This document shows positions 5,758 to 12,463 of a DNA stretch of 12,463 nucleotides, one piece after another; within the stretch, counting starts at the first letter, position 1, and every line of letters begins with the position of its first letter. The notes beneath the pieces were generated by a model that ran no database searches, was not told the origin of the DNA, and was given only the letters and a program-made list of their open reading frames with translations. Origin of the DNA: Chlamydiota bacterium (GTDB lineage Bacteria > Chlamydiota > Chlamydiia > Chlamydiales > VGMA01); assembly GCA_016866575.1 (NCBI GenBank), contig VGMA01000037.1:1-12463 (forward strand), in the 5' to 3' direction. The position numbers and the translations under genes are program-made.

Positions 5758-7638
5758 CATAAATAATAGTGCCTTGATCGCTTTAAGAAAAATATCCATT
5801 TCCAAAGGATTAGAAGACAAAAACACATATCCCAAATAATCTTTGCCTTCATGTGCCATTTGCAGTTTGATCAAATGTGAAGGGGGAATCTTGAATTCTT
5901 CGATTCTTTTGATCACCGCCTGTTGCAGCTCTCTTTCCTCAATAGATAGGAGTATAAATAGATTGTGCTCTTCTTTTTCTGCTTTAAAATAAAGATTTTC
6001 TTCAGAAAATAACGCCTCGTGGAAAAGTACATAAAGCTTAACTAATGCACTTAAAGGAAAAATGCCACGAAACTCTACTGGATACAGCGAGTGAAAGAAG
6101 TTTTCTAAACAGTCAGAGACAATATGACCATTTTCTTGGAGCGCTTCTTTTAACGTTGAGTAGACTTCCATTTGCTTAGCAAGCAGCCCCCCGTTGAAAT
6201 CTCTAATTTCGCCAAAGAGCTTTTCTATTTCCTGCACAACAGTTTGCCTTGCTTTATATAAATTTAAAGAGTGATCTTCTTTAAAAAACTCTTTCTCTTT
6301 TAAACTTAAGCGCAAGACCACAGCTTCTTTAGGATATTTTTTACGAACAAATCCAATTCTTTTAACTTTTTCAAGTTCGATTTTTACGCTGCTTGAACTA
6401 TTTTTAACGATCTGCTCAATACTTTTAGCCATAGGAGCGATAGCTCGAACTAAAACGACAGTGAAGACCATCTGCCCTTCTAGCTGCCCCTCGAAACTAA
6501 TCACCACTTGGGGAATATCTTTTACATACTGCACTTGCCTTGAAAGGGTGACAATATAGCGCATGACTTCTTCTTCATTACGAGGCATGAACACAGGCTT
6601 TACTAACTGTTCTATACAATGGGTAAGATGTGGGTGAAGCCGTTTTTGGAGCATAACAATCTCATCTCTTGTAAAATCTTCTCCCCCCTCTTTTTCAATC
6701 TCTACATAAAACGCTAAGAATCTCTCCCCTGAAGGCTGATGCAAAATATAAGATTCATCAACAATCTTAACCCCTTTAACATATCTCTCAACTGCCTTGA
6801 GTAGATGCCCTTTTTCAAAAACTTCGTGCCTGTGCAAAAAATTTAGTGCAACAAATAGACCCACTACTGATTTTTGCCCAAAAGGAGTATCAATTTTTAC
6901 CTTCATACTCTTTGAATATAAATAACGGCGAGTCTCAGATTCAGTCATAGAGATCTGGATGCTGTGAAAGTAGGTATAAAGAGTGCAAACGATTCTTGTT
7001 AAGGTGCGATATGAGCGCCTTTGCTTGAATTGCCTTGAAGAACTGATCATGAATTGTTGCAAAAACGAAAAAATATCGTAATCAATTTTTTGAGGAAATC
7101 GTGCTAGAAGCTGAATAATCTTTTCGCGGATCAATGTTGTCTTTTCATCAAGAGATACACCTTTCATCTCCATTAAGCGATTTGCATGATAAGGGGAGCT
7201 AATCCCCAAAGAAACCTCTCTTTGGAACGCCTCTTTGACCTGCTCTATGATTTTATAATCGCGTTCATCTTTGATTCTGACAACCGCTTCAGCGATCGTA
7301 TAAGTTTTTTTCTCCATCGGATTGAATTTGAAATCGGTGATAAAAAAAAGCTCAATCTGCATTTTTCTTCCGGGAATCAACCAGTTTGTGACCATTTCAT
7401 AGAAAAACTTACCTACATCTGCTCTTTGAGGACAAAGCATGTAAACAGAAAGGGGGAATGGAGGCGTTTCGCAAGAAGAAAATTTAATGAGAGGGAGCTC
7501 TTTTTCTAAAGAAACTAACCCCTCCTCTTCTAAAAAAATATTTTGGAGAATGTACTGAATTTGATCAAAGAGATGACCTCTATCTAGAGTTTGCCCGAAT
7601 ATATGGTCAAATGTCTCTCTCATAGAGTAAACGCTCAT
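5755..7638 (-). CDS. Uncharacterised 627-residue soluble protein coupled to lysC
   Basis: I do not recognise this protein. It is 627 residues, rich in charged and aromatic residues, and has no signal peptide or clear membrane segment, so it is probably cytosolic. It alternates helix-rich parts with strand-rich parts. A similar pattern seems to recur: a strand ending in a charged turn and then an amphipathic helix, as in AEAVVRIKDERDYKIIEQVKEAF (117-139), KEAVVLRLSLKEKEF (437-451, helix following to about 476) and NLFILLSIEERELQQAVIKRIEEF (559-582). A distinct IRDFNGGLLAKQ motif lies at 478-489. The start overlaps lysC by 32 nt in another frame; a second ATG at 7623 still overlaps. The overlap suggests co-translation with aspartokinase. 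Base composition and codon use look like the neighbours, so there is no sign of recent transfer. It may be a lineage-conserved chlamydial protein. Confidence 0.8.
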   Translation of the reverse strand: MSVYSMRETFDHIFGQTLDRGHLFDQIQYILQNIFLEEEGLVSLEKELPLIKFSSCETPPFPLSVYMLCPQRADVGKFFYEMVTNWLIPGRKMQIELFFITDFKFNPMEKKTYTIAEAVVRIKDERDYKIIEQVKEAFQREVSLGISSPYHANRLMEMKGVSLDEKTTLIREKIIQLLARFPQKIDYDIFSFLQQFMISSSRQFKQRRSYRTLTRIVCTLYTYFHSIQISMTESETRRYLYSKSMKVKIDTPFGQKSVVGLFVALNFLHRHEVFEKGHLLKAVERYVKGVKIVDESYILHQPSGERFLAFYVEIEKEGGEDFTRDEIVMLQKRLHPHLTHCIEQLVKPVFMPRNEEEVMRYIVTLSRQVQYVKDIPQVVISFEGQLEGQMVFTVVLVRAIAPMAKSIEQIVKNSSSSVKIELEKVKRIGFVRKKYPKEAVVLRLSLKEKEFFKEDHSLNLYKARQTVVQEIEKLFGEIRDFNGGLLAKQMEVYSTLKEALQENGHIVSDCLENFFHSLYPVEFRGIFPLSALVKLYVLFHEALFSEENLYFKAEKEEHNLFILLSIEERELQQAVIKRIEEFKIPPSHLIKLQMAHEGKDYLGYVFLSSNPLEMDIFLKAIKALLFM

Positions 7639-8389
7639 TAGGTAAGTGATTTCCCCTAAGAACTGTAGTTCCCAAAGAACCCCCTTCTTCGCGAAACGTC
7701 AAAACGTGCAAAGGTATGTGATTTTTCTCTGCAAGTTTGATAGCTCTTGGATGAAGCACTTTTACCTTTTCATCATTTATTAATTCAAGAACTTCTTGAT
7801 AGTCGAGAACCGAATAGAGCTCAGCACTAGGATCTATCTTGGGATCTTTTGAAAAAATTCCTTGAACGTCTTTGTAAAATTCCACTTTTTTCGCCCTAAA
7901 TGCGATAGCTAATGCGACTGCTGAGGTATCTGAACCTCCTCTGCCAAGCGTTGTGATCTCTCCTTGTAAAGAGACCCCCTGAAACCCAGCCACAATAGCA
8001 ACATCTCCTTTATCTAAATATGGCAAAATCCTCTGGGCTCGCACATCGATGATCATAGCATTAGAATGCTCATCTGTTGTAATAATGCCCGCTTGTGAAC
8101 CTGTAAAGCTTCTTGCCGAAATGCCGCGCTTATCAAGAGCGATAGCAAGTAATGCCATACTTACCCTCTCTCCTACTGAAACAAGCATATCGAGCTCTCG
8201 TAAAGGAGGATTAGGACTAACCCTGTTTGCTGTCGACAACAAATCATCTGTTGTTTTTCCCATGGCACTAACAACTACAATAACTTTTTTGAACTGATTC
8301 CGTTTCTCTGAAATGATATCAGCAACTTTCTCTAAATGTGGCAAATCCTGTAAAGCTTTGCCTCCAAATTTCAATACAATTGTTTCCAT
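7607..8389 (-). CDS. lysC: Aspartokinase, catalytic domain only (no ACT domains)
   Basis: A 260-residue amino-acid-kinase protein that should phosphorylate aspartate with ATP, the first step toward diaminopimelate, lysine, threonine and methionine. Motifs are VLKFGGKAL (5-13; the usual KFGGTS has Thr-Ser replaced), VVSAMGKTTDDLL (39-51), ELDMLVSVGERVS (65-77), GFQG (135-138), TTLGRGGSDTSAVALA (146-161) and FYKDVQGIFSKDP (171-183), ending in VKVLHPRAIKLAEKNHIPLHV (209-229). The chain stops about 30 residues later, where typical aspartokinases continue into two ACT domains (about 400-450 residues in all), so classical allosteric lysine/threonine sensing should be missing. There is no frameshift remnant: the next gene overlaps in a different frame and does not read as standard ACT domains. 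The start is ATG with AAAGGTG just upstream. Confidence 0.9.
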   Translation of the reverse strand: METIVLKFGGKALQDLPHLEKVADIISEKRNQFKKVIVVVSAMGKTTDDLLSTANRVSPNPPLRELDMLVSVGERVSMALLAIALDKRGISARSFTGSQAGIITTDEHSNAMIIDVRAQRILPYLDKGDVAIVAGFQGVSLQGEITTLGRGGSDTSAVALAIAFRAKKVEFYKDVQGIFSKDPKIDPSAELYSVLDYQEVLELINDEKVKVLHPRAIKLAEKNHIPLHVLTFREEGGSLGTTVLRGNHLPNERLLYERDI

Positions 8390-8538
8390 AACACCTTTAT
8401 AAAGCGTTCATTTCGCTAGAAAAACTTACCACTTTCTCTTCTAAAAACAAAGTATTACCTCAACTTAGACGCTTTAAGCTCATACAAGCAACCTAAGCCC
8501 TAGCACAAGATAGGCTCTCTCAATAAAAAAGAATTGTA
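8390..8538 (-). promoter_or_regulatory. Putative lysC promoter and structured 5' leader
   Basis: On the minus strand TACAAT at 8538-8533 is a plausible -10 box, with only a T-rich stretch as -35. This would give a leader of about 135 nt. The leader contains TAAAGCGT (8476-8469), which can pair with ACGCTTTA (8407-8400). The same 3' arm can instead form a small local hairpin AGCG/CGCT (8417-8414 with 8406-8403). Both lie right beside the ribosome-binding site AAAGGTG (8398-8392). Mutually exclusive pairings next to a ribosome-binding site could regulate lysC, but this is inference from short repeats. Confidence 0.35.
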
Positions 8539-8624
8539 TTAAGGATTAGTAAAATTAAAAAAAGGGGTAGTTCTATTTTAAGCAAACACCGTTTTCGAAG
8601 GTCAAAACACCCGAAATAAATGGG

Positions 8625-8654
8625 TTGCTTTTATTTTTTGAGACTTGGTACACT
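8625..8654 (+). promoter_or_regulatory. Promoter of the rpsA-nusA-infB operon
   Basis: TTGCTT (8625-8630) as -35, an 18-nt spacer, and TACACT (8649-8654) as -10 form a good major-sigma promoter. Transcription would start near 8661, giving a 5' leader of about 33 nt. The upstream DNA is AT-rich and includes the short inverted repeat GTTTT/AAAAC (8591-8595, 8604-8608). The remainder of the 304-nt divergent region holds no gene that I can support. Confidence 0.6.
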
Positions 8655-8677
8655 CTCCGTATCAACAAGAAATTCTT

Positions 8678-8683
8678 AGGAGA
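8678..8683 (+). promoter_or_regulatory. Ribosome-binding site deciding the rpsA start
   Basis: AGGAGA lies 10 nt before the ATG at 8694. It shows that translation starts there and not at the in-frame TTG at 8625, which is part of the -35 box. Confidence 0.75.
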
Positions 8684-8693
8684 AACCCTTAAC

Positions 8694-10421
8694 ATGCCTA
8701 CTAAACAACCTTACATTTGGATCGAACACGAAAGCAAAGTACTAGACGACGGAGCTTTTGATGAATCAGATATGAAATTCTTTCGCGCAGCGTTAGAAAA
8801 TAAAGACACGAATTCCTCATCGGGTTCTCTTAATTCCATGGTGTCCGGCGAAATTTTGAAAGGCACTATCGTAGAAGTAACAAAAGATTTCGTCGTAGTA
8901 GACGTAGGTCTTAAATCTGAAGGTCTTATCCCTATCTCAGAATTTTCTGATCCTGAAGAAATCGTACTCGGAAGCGATGTAGAAGTTCTTCTTGATCAAA
9001 CTGAAGGAGAAGGTGGACAGATCGTTCTTTCAAGAGAAAAAGCACGCAAACAGCGCCAGTGGGAATTCATCGTCAACCATTGCAAAGAAGGTTCTATCGT
9101 ACAAGGAAAAATCATCCGCAAAGTTAAAGGCGGCTTGATGGTAGATATCAAAGGAATGGATGCATTCTTACCAGGATCTCAAGTAGACAACAAGAGAATC
9201 AAAAATCTCGACGATTACCTCGGAAGAACATTTGATGTGAAAATCCTCAAAATCAATCTCGAAAGAAAGAACATCGTTGTTTCTAGAAGAGAGATCCTTG
9301 AAGATGAAAGAGTATATCGCAAAGCAGAATTGCTAGAAGATATCCAAGTAGGCGATATCCGTACAGGTGTTGTAAAGAACATTACTGATTTCGGAGTATT
9401 CCTCGACCTAGACGGCATCGACGGATTGCTACACATCACAGATTTGACATGGAAAAGAATTAAGCACCCATCTGAGCTTGTAAACCTCGGTGATGAGCTT
9501 GAAGTGATGATCCTCAATATCGACAGAGAAAAAGGACGCGTTGCTCTAGGACTTAAACAAAAAGATACTAATCCATGGGACGAAATCGAAAAAAGATATC
9601 CTCCAGGAACACGTGTTCGCGGAAAAATCGTGAATCTCGTAGCTTACGGTGCATTCATTGAAATTGAACCAGGAATCGAAGGTCTTATCCACGTTTCAGA
9701 AATGTCATGGGTAAAGAACGTTACAGATCCTAGCCAAATCGTGAACAAAGGAGATCCTGTTGAAGCGATCGTTCTTTCAATCCAAAAAGATGAAGGAAAA
9801 ATCTCTTTAGGGATCAAGCAAACTGAACGCAATCCTTGGGAAGATGTAGATGATAAATATCCTGTAGGAAAAAATGTGAACGTTGAAATCCGCAACCTTA
9901 CCAATTATGGTGCGTTTGTTGAGTTAGAGCCAGGTGTAGATGGACTTATCCACATCTCTGACCTCAGCTGGATCAAGAAAGTTTCACACCCTTCAGAAGT
10001 ACTAAAAAAAGGTGATAGAGTAGATGCTGTTGTTCTTTCAGTGGACAAAGAAAGCAAGAAAATCACTTTAGGCGTAAAGCAACTCACTTCTAACCCATGG
10101 GAAGGAATTGAGAAAACTATGCCGGTTGGCTCAATTGTTAAAGGGCATGTAACTAAAATTACCGCTTTCGGAGCTTTCATCGAGCTTGACAACGGAATCG
10201 AAGGTCTTGTCCACGTAACAGAGCTTTCAGACAGAGCTTTTAGCAAAGTAGAAGATATCGTTAAAATTGGCGCTGAAGTTCAAGCTAAAGTTATCAAGCT
10301 TGATCCTGAACACAAAAAGATCTCTTTATCGATCAAAGATCATGTTGTAGAAACAACACAAGTTAATAGAGATGATATTGTAGTCGGTAAATACAGAGGC
10401 GAAGAGGAAGACGATGAATAA
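8694..10421 (+). CDS. rpsA: 30S ribosomal protein S1
   Basis: A 575-residue protein, close to the 569 that I recall for Chlamydia. It binds mRNA and helps it dock on the 30S subunit. Six S1 domains are visible at about 52-115, 133-199, 219-289, 304-376, 391-463 and 478-548. The first two are divergent, as is typical for the ribosome-anchoring domains. The last four carry the RNA-binding pattern (GVFLDL or GAFIEL, then GLIHIS/GLVHVT, then a K-ISLGIKQ-type end) and are joined by NPWE/NPWD linkers. The acidic C-terminus (GEEEDDE) resembles other S1 tails. ATG at 8694 is chosen because a ribosome-binding site precedes it and the open upstream frame contains the promoter. The last codons overlap nusA by 8 nt. 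S1 is autoregulated in some bacteria; nothing specific is visible here. Confidence 0.97.
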   Translation: MPTKQPYIWIEHESKVLDDGAFDESDMKFFRAALENKDTNSSSGSLNSMVSGEILKGTIVEVTKDFVVVDVGLKSEGLIPISEFSDPEEIVLGSDVEVLLDQTEGEGGQIVLSREKARKQRQWEFIVNHCKEGSIVQGKIIRKVKGGLMVDIKGMDAFLPGSQVDNKRIKNLDDYLGRTFDVKILKINLERKNIVVSRREILEDERVYRKAELLEDIQVGDIRTGVVKNITDFGVFLDLDGIDGLLHITDLTWKRIKHPSELVNLGDELEVMILNIDREKGRVALGLKQKDTNPWDEIEKRYPPGTRVRGKIVNLVAYGAFIEIEPGIEGLIHVSEMSWVKNVTDPSQIVNKGDPVEAIVLSIQKDEGKISLGIKQTERNPWEDVDDKYPVGKNVNVEIRNLTNYGAFVELEPGVDGLIHISDLSWIKKVSHPSEVLKKGDRVDAVVLSVDKESKKITLGVKQLTSNPWEGIEKTMPVGSIVKGHVTKITAFGAFIELDNGIEGLVHVTELSDRAFSKVEDIVKIGAEVQAKVIKLDPEHKKISLSIKDHVVETTQVNRDDIVVGKYRGEEEDDE

Positions 10422-11691
10422 AGAGCTACTGGCTATATTTGAATATCTCGAAAGAGAAAAAGGGATCAAAAGAGACTTCATCACTAAAGCGATAGAAGAT
10501 GCTCTTGTGGTTGCTGCCAGAAAAGGCAATAAGCACATGAACAACGTCTCTGTGACTGTAGATCCTCGCTCAGGAACCATCACTGCGATCGCTGAAAAAG
10601 AGATCGTAGAGAAAGTAGAGTATCCTGACGAAGAAATCTCTTTAGAAGAAGCCAAACAACTCGACCCCTACTCCAAAGTGGGGGATTGGATCGACGTTAT
10701 CGTCGATCCTCAACAGTTTGGTAGAATTGCTGCACAAACAGCAAGACAGGTGATTTCTCAAAAGCTCCGCGGAGCAGAAAGAGATGTCATTTATGAAGAG
10801 TACAGACACCGCGTTGGAGAGCTTATCTCCGGAACAGTGCGCAGAGTTACTAAAGGTCACACACTTGTTGTTGACCTAGGAAAAGTTGAAGCTTTACTAC
10901 CAGGACGCTTTTACCCAAAAACAGAGCGATACCACATTGGCGATAAAGTCTTAGCTCTTCTCTATGAAGTACAAGACACCGAAAATGGTGGAGCTGAAGT
11001 CATTTTGACAAGATCTCACCCAGATTTCGTGATAGCACTATTTTCAGGAGAAGTTCCAGAGATTTCTGATGGAATCATCCATATTAAGAAAGCCGTCAGA
11101 GAAGCTGGATACAGAACTAAGATGGCAGTGTATACTTCAGATATGAAAATAGATGCTGTTGGCGCTTGCGTAGGTGTGCGTGGAAGCCGTGTAAAGAACA
11201 TTATCAGAGAACTAGGTGGCGAAAAAATCGACATTCTTCCTTACTCTGAAGATCCTTCTGTACTGCTCAAAAACGCATTATCCCCTCTTGTTCCGAAGAA
11301 AGTTGATTTCTGCGATGAAACCAATACAGTAACTTTAATCGTAGAAGATGAAGACTATCCTGCAATTTTAGGGAAAAAAGGGATTAATGCCCGCCTAACA
11401 GGTGATCTCATCGGTGCAAGAATAGAAGTACACAAAGTAACAGAATATCAAAAAGAGATGGCAGCACTTCGCGAAACTATGGCTCAAGAAGAAGACTCCT
11501 CTCTTGATGAAGAAATTGATTCGATCTCAGAAATCAACCAATTGATCGTTGATAACTTGATTTCTTCAGGCTTCAATACGCCGAGAAAGATTTTCGCGAG
11601 CACGCCTCAGGAAATCGCTAAGTTGGCAGATATTAGCCTGCAAATGGTCGAAAGCATATTAGAACAGCTCAGCAAAAAATACAGGAAATAA
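10414..11691 (+). CDS. nusA: Transcription termination/antitermination factor NusA
   Basis: A 425-residue RNA-polymerase-associated factor that modulates pausing, termination and antitermination. The N-terminal polymerase-binding domain spans about 1-125 (FITKAIEDALVVAARK, 22-37). The S1 domain follows at about 134-200, then KH1 with GVRGSRV (254-260) and KH2 with AILGKKGINARL (317-328), the two KH motifs giving the RNA-binding surface. The chain ends with a helical segment (about 365-420; SSGFNTPRKIF... LADISLQMVESIL) resembling a single helix-hairpin-helix-like acidic repeat region, not the long double AR domain of E. coli. Length matches chlamydial NusA. ATG at 10414 overlaps the rpsA stop (shared ATGAATAA), and GAGGAA lies just upstream within rpsA, indicating coupled translation. 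infB starts 3 nt after its stop. Confidence 0.96.
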   Translation: MNKELLAIFEYLEREKGIKRDFITKAIEDALVVAARKGNKHMNNVSVTVDPRSGTITAIAEKEIVEKVEYPDEEISLEEAKQLDPYSKVGDWIDVIVDPQQFGRIAAQTARQVISQKLRGAERDVIYEEYRHRVGELISGTVRRVTKGHTLVVDLGKVEALLPGRFYPKTERYHIGDKVLALLYEVQDTENGGAEVILTRSHPDFVIALFSGEVPEISDGIIHIKKAVREAGYRTKMAVYTSDMKIDAVGACVGVRGSRVKNIIRELGGEKIDILPYSEDPSVLLKNALSPLVPKKVDFCDETNTVTLIVEDEDYPAILGKKGINARLTGDLIGARIEVHKVTEYQKEMAALRETMAQEEDSSLDEEIDSISEINQLIVDNLISSGFNTPRKIFASTPQEIAKLADISLQMVESILEQLSKKYRK

Positions 11692-11697
11692 GTTTTG
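11683..11697 (+). promoter_or_regulatory. Ribosome-binding site and TTG start of infB
   Basis: AGGA at 11683-11686, inside the last codons of nusA, lies 8 nt before the TTG at 11695-11697. The nusA TAA at 11689-11691 is in the same frame and only one codon (GTT) separates it from the TTG, so the start cannot be further upstream. Confidence 0.7.
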
Positions 11698-12463
11698 GCA
11701 AAAAAGTTAAATCTACAGATTAAAAACGCGCAACTAGCAGAAGTCTTAAAAAAAGCAGCACCAAAGAAAACAGAAGAAAAACCTGTAGCTGCCGCTCCTG
11801 CTAAAGTAGAAGAAGCGCAACCTAAAATAGCACCAAAAGGAAGAACTGTTCCGACAAGTATTGCGGAAAAACAGTCCCCTCAAGCTATCAAACAAGAGCC
11901 TGCTTATAAGCCAAAGGCAAAGTCAGCACCGTCTGCTTATCTTGAGAAAAAAGCAAAAGAGGAAGCTGCCCAGCCTGCACCAGCCCCTGTTGAAGAGGTA
12001 AAAGAGCCGCAAAAGCCTCAAGAGCCACAAGTTCAGGTTGAACAAAAACCTGCGCCTACGCCTTCTTTTGTACAAGCTCCTGTTTCTGTAGAGCCAGAAG
12101 TTAAAGTAGCTGAGCCTGTCGTTGAGAAAAAAGAAGCGCCGGCCTTTCAAAAACAAGAAAGGCCTACGCCTTCTCAAGGTCCTAGACCCCACTCACCTCA
12201 CCCGCACCACTCCCAGCATCGTCATGACAAAAACAAGACAGCAGCTCCCGCGCCACAAGCTGCGCCAGCTAGCACAGCCGCTGATGCTCGTCAAGACAAG
12301 ACCGCTAAGAAGCCTGAATTTACCCCTCCTCGAGACATTAAAGATGTTAAGAGTGTAAAGAAACAAGCTTTCCAAAAGACTTTTGATTCTAGAGACCGTC
12401 ACGGACTTCGCGCTGGAGAAGAAGAAGCTTGGAGAAGAAAGCGCAACGCTAAAGGGAAAAATT
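11695..12463 (+). CDS. infB: Translation initiation factor IF-2, N-terminal part (3' end outside window)
   Basis: The frame is open to the right edge (256 codons). IF-2 is the GTPase that brings initiator fMet-tRNA to the 30S subunit; its GTPase domain lies beyond the window. The N-terminus AKKLNLQIKNAQLAEVLKKA resembles chlamydial IF-2. Residues about 20-220 form a low-complexity, probably disordered linker rich in Pro, Ala, Lys, Glu and Gln. It includes a histidine-rich patch at 166-177 (seven His in twelve residues). The last residues (FDSRDRHGLRAGEEEAWRRKRNAKGK) also recall chlamydial IF-2. The start is TTG: I found no in-frame ATG anywhere in the 256 codons, the nusA stop blocks extension, and AGGA is correctly spaced. 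Position after rpsA and nusA fits the chlamydial order. Confidence 0.93.
   Translation, partial: MAKKLNLQIKNAQLAEVLKKAAPKKTEEKPVAAAPAKVEEAQPKIAPKGRTVPTSIAEKQSPQAIKQEPAYKPKAKSAPSAYLEKKAKEEAAQPAPAPVEEVKEPQKPQEPQVQVEQKPAPTPSFVQAPVSVEPEVKVAEPVVEKKEAPAFQKQERPTPSQGPRPHSPHPHHSQHRHDKNKTAAPAPQAAPASTAADARQDKTAKKPEFTPPRDIKDVKSVKKQAFQKTFDSRDRHGLRAGEEEAWRRKRNAKGKN

Noticed and set aside
8390..8624. Possible tRNA, small RNA or lysine riboswitch in the divergent region
   Set aside because: No cloverleaf with acceptor stem and T-loop could be traced, and the conserved lysine riboswitch loops are not visible; only short hairpins were found.
8625..8693. N-terminal extension of S1 from an in-frame TTG
   Set aside because: This stretch contains the -35 and -10 boxes, and a good ribosome-binding site precedes the ATG at 8694.
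9215..10246. Several antisense ORFs opposite rpsA
   Set aside because: They recur at the spacing of the S1 repeats and follow from the codon use of the real gene; the Ser/Pro/Thr-rich peptides look like mirror artefacts.
8694..10421. Tandem repeat within rpsA as a mobile or satellite element
   Set aside because: The repetition of about 260 nt corresponds to the S1 domains of ribosomal protein S1.
11923..12358. Antisense and alternate-frame ORFs over the infB linker
   Set aside because: Low-complexity coding DNA rich in Lys, Pro and Ala codons yields Arg/Leu/Phe-rich shadows; the infB frame explains the region.

Overview
The window looks like a core-chromosome segment of a member of the Chlamydiota, more likely an environmental (Parachlamydiales-type) lineage than Chlamydia itself. 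Three things support this. The order rpsA-nusA-infB on the plus strand and rpe-(yvcK)-efp-accB-accC on the minus strand match blocks I know from Chlamydia trachomatis (CT098-CT096 and CT121-CT124). The EF-P is the divergent chlamydial EF-P1 type. The IF2 N-terminus (KKLNLQIKNAQL) resembles chlamydial IF2. Finer taxonomic placement is not possible from the sequence alone. I see no tRNA, rRNA, CRISPR array, insertion sequence or phage gene.

Layout. From 1 to 1340 two membrane-protein genes run rightward: the 3' part of a DUF6629-like gene, then a YitT-family transporter-like gene. They converge on a long leftward gene series that ends at 1548. Read in its own direction (8389 to 1548), that series is: a short aspartokinase without ACT domains (lysC), an unrecognised 627-residue protein overlapping it by 32 nt, then after a 117-nt gap rpe, yvcK, efp (EF-P1), accB and accC, tightly packed. 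A strong minus-strand terminator lies just after accC. A second one lies inside the end of the YitT coding sequence. The 304-nt divergent region 8390-8693 carries a recognisable promoter and ribosome-binding site for rpsA. It also appears to hold a structured leader for lysC. From 8694 to the right edge, rpsA, nusA and the 5' part of infB form a translation/transcription operon with an 8-nt overlap and a 3-nt gap.

How the genes work together. The rightward operon makes ribosomal protein S1, the transcription factor NusA and initiation factor IF2. The leftward series combines entry to the aspartate/diaminopimelate pathway (LysC), pentose-phosphate interconversion (Rpe), a UDP-sugar-binding regulator family linked to carbon use and cell-wall growth (YvcK), relief of proline stalling (EF-P) and two subunits of acetyl-CoA carboxylase (AccB, AccC). 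This is mostly conserved housekeeping sequence. The least understood item is the 627-residue protein coupled to the ACT-less aspartokinase.
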